Of a stretch of DNA of 64,000 nucleotides, positions 15,118-28,500 are shown piece after piece; position 1 is the stretch's first letter, and every line of letters begins with the position of its first letter. The position numbers and the translations under genes were made by a program. The notes below the pieces were generated by a model. The model did no database searches, was not told where the DNA came from, and saw only the letters and a list, made by a program, of their open reading frames with translations. Source of the DNA: Plantago major (lineage: Eukaryota > Streptophyta > Magnoliopsida > Lamiales > Plantaginaceae); assembly GCA_026545765.1 (NCBI GenBank), contig JAIFAC010000007.1, positions 1,426,001 to 1,490,000 on the forward strand. The letters are read 5' to 3'.

Positions 15118-16969
15118 CTTTCGTGTTCTTTTTGCTATTCTATAAAAAAAACTTTGGCGGGAAAAAAGGTTTTCACCAAAGATCGGAACTCCTTTATCCT
15201 TTACAAGATTACAATATCTAACAACTAACAACTATTTACGCGTTGCACCAACAAGATAGGACTTGTTCTAAGAATTATACATGCTTTAGTAAATTTCACC
15301 ACCAACAGCAGCACTTTTGCATATTTTTCTTAGGATCTAAAATGCTTTCTAAATGAAAAGATAACTGCTTCAATAATTAATTAGAAAAAGCTATCCTTCG
15401 ATTGCAGTTAAAGAGAAAGGAAAAACAGTGTCCTTTAGAATAGGTTGAATTTAGAAATGGAAGACCTAAGAAGAATAAGCCAGAAAGTGGTCCATTAACA
15501 GGTCTACACTGTTACTCTACTCTAAGATAGATTTGAACATACTTCATTCATTAAAAGAAATTACAGGAGAAAAAAAAAGACTATATATAGAGTTGACTAC
15601 ACATACAATACATACAAACCAACGATGCATTCCATTTCAGAAATAGATTCAAATTCGTGCAGCATTTCCTTACTCTCCCGTATACTTGACGTGTCCTTCT
15701 CTCTACAGATAGATTTTAGAACAAATAATTACTAAACTATACTTATATTTTTAGTTTTTTAGTAGATCTCTTCTAGCCTAAAACTAACTATATTCATTCG
15801 GTCTTGCACTTTGAGAAATTTCTGCTATAGTATAATAAATAGACTCTTTGCGTATAACATCTTTTTTCCTAACAACTCACGCGGGCACCTCCCTTATATC
15901 TTCTATTTATTGAAAAGCTATTTTAACGAAAAGTAATCAATCGTTTTGATCTATTGATTCAAACCTAGTGTATTAGTATAGTGTATTAGAACATATCTTC
16001 CTGGAAGTTAATTTCTTAACTTAAACTCAGCTATCTAGACCTATTTGCAGAGGTAAGAATTAGAATATAAAGAATAATATGTTTGTGTGCATGGATTGAA
16101 TACTTGCTATCCTTTATAGTATAGTAAGTAGTATCTTTCCAAGTTCTTGTCCCTATACAATCACAATCCGAAAACAAGTAAAGAAGTATAAAATCTGTTA
16201 TTGCATTGGCGGATGGATTTGACCTATATTTTTTGTAATTCGTGGTTTCACGCTGACATTTATTCTTCTCTTAGTAAGGTAAGCAAGGTTGTGCTGCGTT
16301 AGAGGCTTAATATCTTCTACTTTTTCATTTGCTGCGCATTAGTCTCTAGCAATTCTATGTTTAATAGTAATTAATATCAACTATTTTTTTATAGCCATAA
16401 ATAAAGTAATCCAAGAAAAAATAAGGGAAGGCAAACACCGCAATTTGTTGGTTATCACACTAAATAGAAACTCGCGAAAAATAGTACTCGTGATGCCAGA
16501 TATCTACCAGCAAATAAACTACAATTGTTATGTACGAGATTTGTTTTAATTACGAAGCATAGGCTTATACCTAGTAAACATAGAAATTAGTGTAAATATT
16601 AGAGACATGAAAAGGCAAACAAAAGAAAACGTATTCCTATATATTGCCTGTTTCATACTATACTAGAATTAGAGAAATCTCTTTGCTACGAGAAGTCTCT
16701 GGAAGTCATGATTATAATTCAAATTTACAACCTAGATAATTACCTCCAAAAACCTTTTAGAATGGATTGCTTTGGTAGGTAAAAACACGTGAGAAAGAAA
16801 GAGTAAATCTTTTGGATTCTAATTGTTAGGTTACGAGAAAAGACGCTTGGAAGAATATGTACGATATAAAATATACAGAAGTGTGCGGTTTATTTACTTG
16901 AAATTACTTAAAAATAAAGATAAGATGTCTTGGCTGCCGGCATTCCTTGGCGTTTGACTCCTCCTTACT

Positions 16970-17290
16970 ACTTAGTACAGAAATTCTTACATATTCCTTA
17001 TTTTTTCTTCTAAAGCCTTTAATTTGGAGAGGTAGTACCTAGCAGGCCTACACTTTTTCACAACTACGCCCTTGTTGCATAATACGTACAGAAGCCACCG
17101 GAATAAGTCGAAAGGTAAGAGAACCGAGCAGACGTAAAAATAAAACGCAGTAAATTATTTTAGATAGTTAGATAGAGGGATACACGAACTCTGTAGTAGA
17201 TAGAAGCAATAATAGATAGACTTTTTGCATACTGATATTCAGAAATCTATTTTCTATTATGTTATGCCTAAAACTTACTAAAACTTACTT
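16970..17290 (+). repeat. Diverged dispersed repeat, copy B
   Basis: This is the partner of the copy near 264-610: AGTACAGAAATTCT (16,974), CCTACACTTTTTCA (17,047), CGAAAGGTAAGAGAACCGAG (17,109), AAAACGCAGTAAAT (17,142) and TATGCCTA (17,263). Small insertions and deletions separate the blocks. Confidence 0.55.
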
Positions 17291-20200
17291 AATGGAAAAG
17301 AAAGGGTCTACTTATATTCATAATAGTACCTTAGACAGCTATCCTGGAAAATAGAGCTTTCTAACTGAAAAACTATTCCTTGGAAAAAATCAACCAATTT
17401 GAGATATATTATGAAATTCTTTGTATGCCAATATTGAGAAAAAGGCAAATTATAAACTAAGTAAAACACCGTTAATTTTTCATTCTCCCGCGGAAAAATT
17501 CAAAAATTCCAAGAAGAGCCTGTCACGGTGCATGCTACCTATGCTCAAGTAAATTACGGTCCTTATAAAGGAAAAACGTTAATTACGGGGATAGACCAAA
17601 ACTTAGTAAAGAAATCTGTAGGAGATTATAGACAAACGTCTTTATTAATTTATTAAATATCAAATAGAACTTATAAAAAAAAAATAAGTAGGCACGGGAT
17701 AAATCTCTTCTTAGATTCCATCCAATAACTAACCCCTAGTTTAAATCAGTGGTTTGCCTAGCATTCACTTCTTTACTATTATTTTACTATTATATCTATA
17801 GGCATGTATCCACTCCTATCCGAATCGAAGGGCTTTTTCCTGTTTCAGGTTGTTGACAGCATTTCATCTTATCCTATATCTTCTTTCATTCCTTTATTTT
17901 CATTTTTTTTATAGTCATAGGTAAGGTAATTGCGATACATTCAAATTCATGAATTAAGAGTAAGAGAAATTTTTTAAATTTCTTCCTTATTTCTTATTTA
18001 GTCTAAAGGAGAACCTGGTTGGTTATAATGAGTAATTAATTCAGGCATCAACAAAAAAAGGCATCACTTATACAAACAACAGCAAATGGAAGATTGGTTA
18101 ATAAGGATAAAAAGAGATAAATTACTTCTACCTCTACCCACATAGAAGAGAGGTTTAACTCTAACTTGCTCGTGTATCTTTTTTTTCCTATATTATTTTT
18201 TTATTCTAGTCCTCCCTTTTTTTATTTGCTTTTTGTAATTTCTTAACTATTCTTGCCATAATTTTTGTTTACATTATATGATGGATTTATGTTTATGTGG
18301 ATGAGGAGAGAGCCTTTCATTATATTATATTCCAACTTTTTAGTTTATTTATAGAACTATTCACGACGAAGTCAGATCTGTCTTAGTACTTGAGCCTACA
18401 TTTGAGTATGTATAATATTACCTTCCTCCACAGGGTATTAACAAATCCTCCTCCAACACCACATCTCTTCTTTTCTAACAAGTAATAAAGTAATAAGTAA
18501 GAGAGCAAGCAGCCTTCTAATAAATAAATATTCTAGAAAAAAAACGTGTAATAGGTGTTGTATAGACAGGCTTGGAGTAAGTCATTGATTCATTGATGTA
18601 GCCTTTTCTAAGTCTAAGGTGCTAGACTGGATAATCGTGCTTTTCCGCTTCCTTTAACCTGGTATATTAGCTTTCTACTTTTCCTTAATAAATTTTTTTT
18701 TGAGTTTGAGTTATAGTAGGATGTTGTCTCTAAACACGAGTCTACTTTGTTTGCCCCCGTTCTCTTCTGTTTTCTATTTATTTTATATATGGTCCTTTTC
18801 TATTATCTTTATGGAAGGAGCTAATCTTGCCCGAAAACAATAGTTTAGTCCTAAATGTTTCGTCCAATATCCAATAAAATAAATAAAAAAAGCCTTATTT
18901 TCCTTTCCTTAATTAAGGTCAAAAGCATAATAAACGTGTTTCTGGTAAGAGGTAAGAGCAGCATAAAAATATCTCTATCATGAGCAAGTAATTGTCGTAC
19001 CACATTTCTCGTTAAAATAAAGCATACTTTGTGATGTATCTTATGATCCTTTATTTTGTTCCGATTCCAATTATTCTATTAAACATAATTATAATTAGGT
19101 AGGATAGTGCCCACCCCTACAATCTCTTTTTCAACTAGTAACAATATTAGTTTTAGCTAAGTTACAGGAAGTTAATTGCGCTTATGTTTTACTCTTAACT
19201 TAATTAATCTTAATACTTAATTTAAATATACATACTATTTTTTGAGCTTGGAAGATTAACGTAATGCTTTCCCTTATATTTGCTGATTACCTTCGCATTT
19301 CCGAAATACCCTCTACGTGCTCAGCATTCAGAGTTTATTTCTTTTTTTTACCTGCCGAATGAATACACCTCTGAATTTTTTCTAGATTAGTTAATATTAG
19401 TTAATGTAATGTCACTTCCGGGCAACCTTAAGAACTTATTCTTCTTAGTGAAATCGAAGTCAAAATAATAGAGTATCTGTATGTAGTACTCGTCAATGGT
19501 AGATATTGTGTAATGTTGTGAAAACCTTGGAATGGTTGTTCCGTGCCTTAGTTTTTAGAGTTTGGGTTATAGAAACTTCTTATTCTATATATTAAGGAGC
19601 TGTCATAAAATAGAATTTTGTCCATGTGGATTCCCGAATGAGTCCAATAAAATCAGAAATCTTGTACAGAGAAGAGTCTCTATATTTTATTTTCAAATGA
19701 CTTGCAGTCCAAAATTAGAAAGGGTGTACGTTTAGCCAACATCTAAAATTTATTTCTAAAGCTAAAGGTAAGCTGAAATTTACTTTACGTGGGAAACCTA
19801 TCCTCCTTTTACTAAAAAGAGGGGCATAGATGAAAAATATATGCATCGTAGCACATGTATTCATATTCATAGAGCATAAACAAGAATCAAAAAGTACCTT
19901 AGTTAGAAATAGTTAAAGCTATGTTTCACCCATCACCCTTTCCTAGGTTCTTTCATCCAGGTTATCTAGGACAACTTTTTAAGTGTTTGTTTACGAATTA
20001 TCCTTTTGTGAACTTATTACTAATTAGACTAATTATCTAACGTAGTACGGAGATTTCTCTTGACTTGACTGTTTCTTTGTGCATATTTCTTAGAAAAGTA
20101 AGCAAGGAGTATTTCTATATGTTCTCCTCCCTTTCTAGTTTCATTTCTCCTGTTAAAATAAAGAAAATAAACTGGTCCAAGACTCATAAATAAGCTATTT

Positions 20201-22953
20201 CTTGTGTTTTAGGAAGTGCTACCACCAATTTCCTCTTCCTGGTATTTCTTCCTATATATCATCTCGTGTCAAAAGAAAAGGATGTTATGCTAGAACTACT
20301 AATATTTTATAAATGACTTACTATCTCCTAACTAGAATCTATAATTATTAATTATTTTCTTCTTATTTTCTCTTTTACTGCAAGTCATAATTCTTTTCTA
20401 TCTATTTCTTTTCTTTTGTATCTTTTCTTTTTTTTGTAGGAGATCTTGTGTTGTGTTGTAATAGTTGTAGTATCTTCTGAAATATTAGAATCATGTGTCC
20501 TAAGAACGGGGCGGTGTTACGCAATTACTTAGACCTCCGATCACATGTTATCACCACATGGAAATGTTTCGTTAGTGTATTTCTCTAAATTCTAAAACTA
20601 CCAGTTAACTTTATAGAAATAATAATGTTGGGATTCTTTGCTTACTACGATATATCTCTCTTCTGCCGACTCTTGCTTGGTCTAAGGTATTGCCGAATTA
20701 GTCGATTACTCTTAACTATGTAAAAAAACACATTCATGTACGGTTCTGCTGTTGGAGCAAGGTTTTGTGTTGTCCAACTCTAACTTCTTCACTCATCAAT
20801 TATCACAAAACAAGGGTGGATATGGGACAAGGCAATCTAATAAGATAATCTGGTGGAATCCCGTGGGAAGGAAAATGAATATTTCTTCTTCTCTAAATTT
20901 AATGCACTTCTTTATGTAGTTTATTTACCTCATTTCTTAGGAAAGGAAGCTCAAACTCACCATTTGTGTTTAAGAATGAAAGCAAAACGCGTAGTTATAT
21001 TCTACTAATTACTAAAGAAATATGTGTCATCTGTTGTTGGAAATGACGGTGGAATCCAACCAAATCCTTGTGGGTGAATAAAAACCTTTGGATTTTTTTT
21101 GGATCTCTAGACTTTAAAAGATTATGTGTACTTTTCTAAATAAAACTTATAGAATTGTATAGCCACGATTTAGTTTCAAGTTTTTTCTTCGAAACACCAA
21201 ACTGTTATACTAATATAGACGAACAAATAGATTCTATCTTAATTTTGCTTTGTTCTAATATTGTTCTTCTTAAAAACTAGACCTTTTAATTTAATCTGCT
21301 TCCAATTCCACTTCTTTAAATTTAAAAGGAGCTAGTTGGTGATTACTATATTTGAGAAAAAAACAAGAAATTGGATTTCTAACTTAGAAATTATTCTAAA
21401 ATGACAGATGTTGGGGGGCATCGCGGTTGGTTATTATAAGCTAAGCTCTAACAAAAAGGAAGTCTAGCATGTTATAAACAGAAGATAAGAGCTATTATAG
21501 TATAAGAAGTTATTACTCAGCGTTGCAGGTGTACACTTTTAATATGCGCACTATTAGAAAAAAGAGAAAGTATGATATAAATAACAATTAAATAGCAATA
21601 ATAGCAATATAGAAAGAAATCTGAAAGAATTACTACCAGCCTTATGAACTACTTACTACGAACGAGACGAACGAAGGATCAGTGACGTCAACCAAGAAAC
21701 ACGAGCGAGGTACAATGGTATATCCTATATTCTCTAGTTCTCGGAAACCTAGCCTTTTACTCCAATTTCTCATTCCAGGAGTCAACTCTTCGTAAGTAAT
21801 AGTAAACACCTAAATAGACAAATTAAGGGGGCTTATGTCACTTTTTTAGTTCCCAACCAAATTATTTCGTGCTGTAATTGTAATTGGTGGAGGTAGTTCT
21901 TATAGAGATTTGTCTATTACTCGAAGACTCTTCTAAAGGAAAACTGCCTAAAAAATGTAGAATGAATAGAAGTATAGCTCTATTAATAAGCAAGGTATAT
22001 CGTGATTTGGCAAAAACAAAGTGATAAAGAAAATAATGTCAATATCTCAAGATCCTAAACAAGAAGAATAGCCTTTGTTTACTATTCACTTTTGTCCTTT
22101 TTCCTTTACTGATGACAGTGGTTCCCATAACAAAAAATAGAAACGAAATCTACTGGTTTCATACAATGTAGCAAAAATCGAACTATAACCGATGTATAAA
22201 AACAAATGAAAAATGATTGATCTCCTCTCTAAGATTTCTAAGATTAGCTTAGGGGGCCATAGATGCATAGTTAACAAATAAATGGTTAGTATATACTATA
22301 TATTATATGACTAGAAAATGACACCTTAATTCTCAATCTTTCTACCTCTTTCGCATGACTGGTAAAGCATCGTACTAGGTCAACCTTATGCTTTATTCTT
22401 TTTTGGTACTCTAACATAGTGGGTTTACTACCTTTCTCCAAAGAGGATAAGATAATAGATACGGGAATAGAAGTTTTTAATCTTTTATTTAATTAAAGGC
22501 ACGGGTTTTTCTTCTACAAACAACAAGTATGCACGGAAACTTATTAGAAATTGCTCTCTAGGCCTTTTTTCTTTTTTCACAGGGCAACCAATTCTTCTTT
22601 ATTATTGTCTAGTTCTTCTTAATGAGTATACATTCTTTAAAGCTATAAACTTTTTGTATAGGATTTCTTTTATTTTAGGACCTAGTGGATATGCGCATTA
22701 ATCATAAATAAAATATGAAAGCATCTCCATTTACCGAATCTTCCTCGGGATCCTTTAATCTCGGGTTGCCTTAGATTTCCCTTACACGTCTGTATTTTTT
22801 TGTATCCCATACCAATTCCGGTGCTAGGACTTTAATAACAACTTGAAAACAACGAAGCTATAAGACCATATTTTCACAACTGATATTGATATTAAAGGGT
22901 CCAACGAAAGGAAACCTTGCAGTCGTTCTAAGGACACCCTCTTGTGTTCTGTG

Positions 22954-22974
22954 TTAATTAATTAATTAATTAAT
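22954..22974. repeat. (TTAA)n run
   Basis: Five TTAA units in a row; a shorter run of the same kind lies at 13,122-13,139. Confidence 0.95.
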
Positions 22975-23788
22975 ATACCCGTATAACATCTCTTATAATT
23001 ACATATATACATATATCAACACCCAGTGTACCAGATACACCTACTTTCGGCAGAGAATTTATGGACCTAGGCCATCAATACTATATCTATAAAAAAATCT
23101 ATATATATATTGTTTGGCTTTCATTGAGGCAAAAATACCTGGAAGGCTGCTCTGCTCTATACGATACATACACATTTTAGAAAGGAATTAAATGATCGGA
23201 AAGAACTCTTAACGTATAAATTTTTGCTATTTGACTAGAGAAATTTCCAACTGAGAATAAAACAGACACAGAACTTTTAAGAATAAGGTTATAGAAGGAT
23301 TCCAATACACGAGACGAGGATTAATTTTTTATTTTTCTACACGCAAGCAAAGTGAGTAAGTCAGGTCTGTATGATATGTCGTCTACACTATCTCATTATC
23401 TTCCGTCAAGTTTGGTAATGAACATTGTCTATTGTTAAAAGTTCAAAAGAAAAAGACTCCGTAATAAGTTTAGATGTATAAAGTAAGGAGTAAAACATAT
23501 ATTCGTGTGACAAGAATAGAAAAGGGTATTACACGTTACATAAAGAATAAGGGTTGAGAGGGAAAAGCTTAGTTTAGTAGGGGATTCTTAGTGTATTAGG
23601 ATAAATAGAAGTTCAAGGCGTACATGATAAAATAGGTTTTCTTTAATAATAATAATTAATTTAATAATATAAATAATAATTAATAATATAGCGTACTTCT
23701 CACCTGTTCTATTCTAGCTTTTTAATAAATTTCACAAATATCTATACATGGCTCAAAAGGCGAAACCTATGATTACTTCAAAGATTTT

Positions 23789-23816
23789 CTTAGTTATAAT
23801 AACTTAGTTATAATAA
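23789..23816. repeat. Perfect 14-bp tandem duplication
   Basis: Two adjacent identical copies of CTTAGTTATAATAA. Confidence 0.97.
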
Positions 23817-24272
23817 TAATACCACAAACTTTGTGTATACTCTAGTTTATTGGTTGTTATTCTTTCATACTATCCAATCCAATAGAAAACCAGTCTCTCC
23901 TAGGTAACTACTTTTTAATAAATTAATAAAATAAATATACGCTCTATAACTAAAAAATAAATATTGTAAGCAGTGTTCTTGTTGAAAAGAAAATAGAGTT
24001 CTTAATAAATAACTAAAAAGTACAGGTGGAAAAGAAAAGGAAACACTTCTAAAAGCATCCATTATAATCCCCAATAATTCGAGAGGGAACTATAAAAGAA
24101 GTAAACCTTGAACTAGAACTTGTTATATTCTTAAGTTACTATGACAAAGAAAGCATGTATTTGAAATTATTAATATAGTAAATTTAGAAGCAATTATCAT
24201 GGATATGACTTTAGTGAACAATAATATAATATCCCCATTTTATATAAGTAACTTATTTTACGTGGATCGTTT

Positions 24273-24297
24273 GTATGCCTAGAAATTGTTTCATTCC
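24273..24297 (+). repeat. 25-bp partial copy of dispersed repeat
   Basis: It begins GTATGCCTAGAAATTGTTTC and matches 579-603 at 24 of 25 positions. The flanks do not obviously continue the match. Confidence 0.6.
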
Positions 24298-25500
24298 TTA
24301 CTATAACTATATTTTTATACTTTGGCAGTTATTGGTTATAAAGAGTCTTTTGCAAAACCTAAGATAACAATCAATACATATTACATCATCTGTTTATTTC
24401 GAGGATGTTAATAAACATTATAGATATAACACATATTTTATTTTATAATACTTTATTTTGCTAAAAAGACCTTTCTTTTTACATTTACATATGATATGAG
24501 GCTTTTCTAAGCCAATGTCCTACTTAATTCTTAACTCCTTGAGTTTGTCTTTTAGTCATTACTCTTTGAAGTTCAATAGTCATAGTAGAAAATATGGACC
24601 TTCTTAAACAAAAAATATACACTTGCATTTGCAAATGCTGCTGGTGCCTTAGTTCATTATTCTTCGCTTCTAATTCGACAAGAAAATGAAGGAAAACAAC
24701 CCAAGAAAAAGTAGGTAATACAATGATTAGAATGTTTACTGCCTAATATGTTAGTAATATATACGACATCCTTTGTAATGTAATATGTTTGGCATTTAAT
24801 CCTACCTTTGTTAGCAATATTATTAAGACTTGTAGTATTAGAAAGAACTTATCAATATAACTTAGATAAGATACCTAGGATGAAAACCTACTCTTTCTTT
24901 TGTACTATAATTTGTTAGGCAGTTTACTACGAAGAAATAATTAGAAATAGATATATAAAATAATTGTAGCAAGACGTAACCCGGACTTATTACTAGCTAT
25001 ATTTCATTATATGTCAAGTTATGAAGATACCAACTGTTAATAAATTTGATCTTCTACTCTTATTTCTTATTCTTGAATTTAGAACTAAAAAAGATCTTTA
25101 TCTATTGAATCAAATATACTACTTGCAAAAATTACGTGATTAAACGACTGCTAACAACCGCCGATACTATAGATTCATTTGTCTTAGAAAATATACGATT
25201 TGGATAGGAATTTATGCATATGTAACAAAGGCAACGATTCTCTTGAAGATGGTTATTGTACCTAAAACGAAGAGAAAGAATTCGGAATACACGCCCCCTT
25301 GCCGCTTATTGCTCACGATTCTAGCTAGACCGCTTTCTATGCTTTGATATCATTGTGCTTATTCTAAGTATACAGATATCTATACCTAAGAAAATAATTT
25401 TTATCTGTTCTATATTCTATTTAGACTACCAGGTAAAGAATAGATGACTCACATCTTTTATTTGCCTAAGCATGCTCGCTTCCAACCAATATGTAACAAC

Positions 25501-28500
25501 ATGCTAATCCTTTCCTTTATTTATGAGCAGGCATCCGTGTTAGTGAATAGACCAGGTTTCTTGCGTACCGCCTTGGTTGAGAATCCTAACTAGGTACAGA
25601 GCAAAGAGATGTAACTTAAGAAGGGAAACTTAAGCATAGTAAGTACTAAAAGTAAATTGGAGGGTAGTATACTAATTGGATGAAGAACTCAAATATTTAG
25701 GAAGGAGTATATTCTTGATATAGTATAAGGAGTAGTGCACATCTACTAGGAAATACAAAAGAAAAAGGGATAAAGCATAGTTGACTTAGAAAAACAATGT
25801 ATAGAATTCTAGGAATTTGGAGTTTTATAGAACTTAAATCTAAAAGCTATGTTTTATGTATCCTTATACAGTAACTCTTTATTATTTTGCTTTATATTCT
25901 TAATGCAAATAGAACTTATCTATCTTTGTTAGGATACTAACTTAACTATAAATTTTATTATATTGGTTTTTATCTATTTAGCCTATATAAACTTTCTATG
26001 TTAGCTTTACGTTGGTTGTATTTTAGTATAACTTTATATATAAGGGTATCTTATTATATTGATTGCATTACTTCTAAGTTTAAAGACATGGTTGGACTGT
26101 TCGATAAGTAGTATAATAAATTCCTGTCTAGTATAGAATTGCATTGATAAATATAGAATTAATTCAAGACAATATTATGTATTAGAGCATTAAAGAAATA
26201 GTAGTAAATCTAAGTAAACCAAATATAACAAATATAGGTAGTTCTTTTTTAGAACTAGACAGACAAATACCTCCTATCAAAGAACTCTTCTAACTTAGTT
26301 AAGTCTAAGTTTATGCTAAAAAATATGTTGGAGTATACGATTTTATAAACCTTTCTAATACTATAGCCACCAGTATAAAATAGAAATATATAATAAAAAC
26401 CTCTCTCATGTTTGATTGGACTGGTCTTATGATCCCTTATATAAACGCTACATTAAAAAAGCATAGGAAATTTGTTACATTGTCGGTGTTTGGTATATTT
26501 TGTTGGTATATACAATAAATAAACTTTTCTACTATTTGTTATTGTTTTCTTTAGAAATTAAGTAAAAACTTCCCTTCCATTCTAACAAGGCCTTTTTTTG
26601 ATTTCTACAGGGAAGGGACGTATCCTTAATATTAGGTAGATCTTGGAGAACAGCTTTTACATCTAGAAGGAGAGAACTATACATCACACTCATTCTTCGA
26701 GATTAAACAACTAAAAATAGTACTTCTTTAATAATTACATTCCCTAAGTTTTGTTGGCGAGGGGTAAAACTTGTTACTTACTACACATTTTAAGTTAGCT
26801 CTGTTTATGAAAATATCTAGGTATGCAAATTTTTGTTGTCTAATTAAAGAAGAGTACTTTGTGCTCTTTTTATATAACCCAGAAGTTCATCACTATAACA
26901 AAATAACAAAATTGTTTAATAACCGACTAATTCAAAGAAGAAGTTGTCTTGGAAGATAAAATACAAAAAAGAAGGTACTATTTAGTATAATTAGAGCATG
27001 GCATAACTTAGCTTAGGTTATAATAAACAATTTGAGTAACACAGGACATTTTTTTTTCTATTAATATTTTCAAATTAAGGGATATCGCAAGTACTTTAAG
27101 TAATCATTATAATTGAACATTGAACAACAGCATACATTTTACCTTACTATGTAAGAAGTAGACTATGACTACCAGAGACATGGAATGGTTTTCGCGTATA
27201 CCCACTGGTATACTTTTGAGTTTAGAACTCCAAGACTAATAGATTTTTACAATGAAAACATATTTATAGGGTATCTAATAAGGAACAACTATGAAAGATA
27301 CATCACATCATCCTAGCATTTACAAACGAATGAATGTTGAAATCTTGTAAAAGGTAAGCTCACAAAGTATTATCTAAGCAAATTTAGAAATTAGAGTATC
27401 ATACGAGACATTATATGCCATTTCATACCTTAATTAGTCATGGGAAATACCCCGATTAATCTATACCTGTGACCACCCCACATTATATTTGAGAGATGCT
27501 AGAGAAGACTATAAAATATATACATTAGTTAACTAGTTAGTTAACTAGAAACTTTATATTAGACTAGTTAAGAGCACTTTAATAGTACATACACAAGTCT
27601 TTCTATATATAGATATATAGTGGTTAAGTAAGGGGAGAATATGGTTTTGTATAATATCATATTAGGTTTAGTACTAAGTGCATTAAAGTAAGTGTAAGAG
27701 TAAAAGTAGTGTACTGCAAAAAAGACGTTTATAAATATAATTCATAAGTGAGTGAAGCTTACAAGATTATAGTTTGAAATATAAAGAGGGACTACTAAAT
27801 AAATGATGAATGAAAGTATTATCAAAGATATAAATTCGTATTTCCAGAGCAAAACATTATGTTGTTTACGTACTTTAACATACCTAGTTTTACTTCATTA
27901 TAGGAGTACTTTTTAGAAAAGAAAGGGACTAATACATTTATAACTCAACAAGGTGACCTTTAAGGAATAGAGCAAGTAAACTTCTTATAAGGTTATAAGG
28001 ACATCTCTATCTTTGGTACTTAAAGCGAAGAACTATAGCATATTGAAGGATACATAGGGAATTGTTAGAACATCACCTAATAATGCATGTTATAGTAAAA
28101 TACGTATAGAATGTTTTGTAGTAAGAGCTTGGAGATACCATGTATAGGTTAGTACACCTCCTAGTATATTATGTACTCTATATCTTGTATAGTATGTTGT
28201 TAGAAATGCTTTGTTCTTATCTACTTATTCTTATTATATGAAATGTATGTTACCTTGGCTTTCAATTCTACATTACTATAGGAGTTACTCCTTAGGGGAC
28301 TATCTATTCTTAGGCTCTAATATAGGTTCTATCAGGTACTATAGTTTCTATTGGTTTAGTGTAGTACAATGCCTTACTAAATGTTTAAATAATTACTTGA
28401 ACTACAAAGCAAGGAAGAACTTAATAAGATAAATATCATGTATGAGTCTTCACTAGTTAGAGAGTAATAATATAAAGCTAACTTAACTCAACCAATATCA

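Larger units (their letters stand above)
10641..25500. other. Gene-free AT-rich DNA
   Basis: No coding signal. Contents are microsatellites at 12,225-12,253 (TA), 13,122-13,139 and 22,954-22,974 (TTAA), two-copy duplications at 10,974, 15,094, 17,268, 17,772, 19,386 and 23,789, and repeat copies B and the 25-bp fragment. Open frames of 60-95 codons here (for example 12,426-12,713 minus and 13,592-13,834 plus) have low-complexity, Lys/Tyr/Ile-rich products and no recognisable motif. Confidence 0.7.

Noticed and set aside
15640..15655. GATTCAAATTC, like a tRNA T-arm
   Set aside because: No matching acceptor, D-arm or anticodon stem upstream at the right distance.
20735..20748. CATGTACGGTTCTG, like the 3' half of a group II intron domain V
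   Set aside because: No pairing 5' half (GAGCCGT-like) in the right place and no intron ends or exons nearby.
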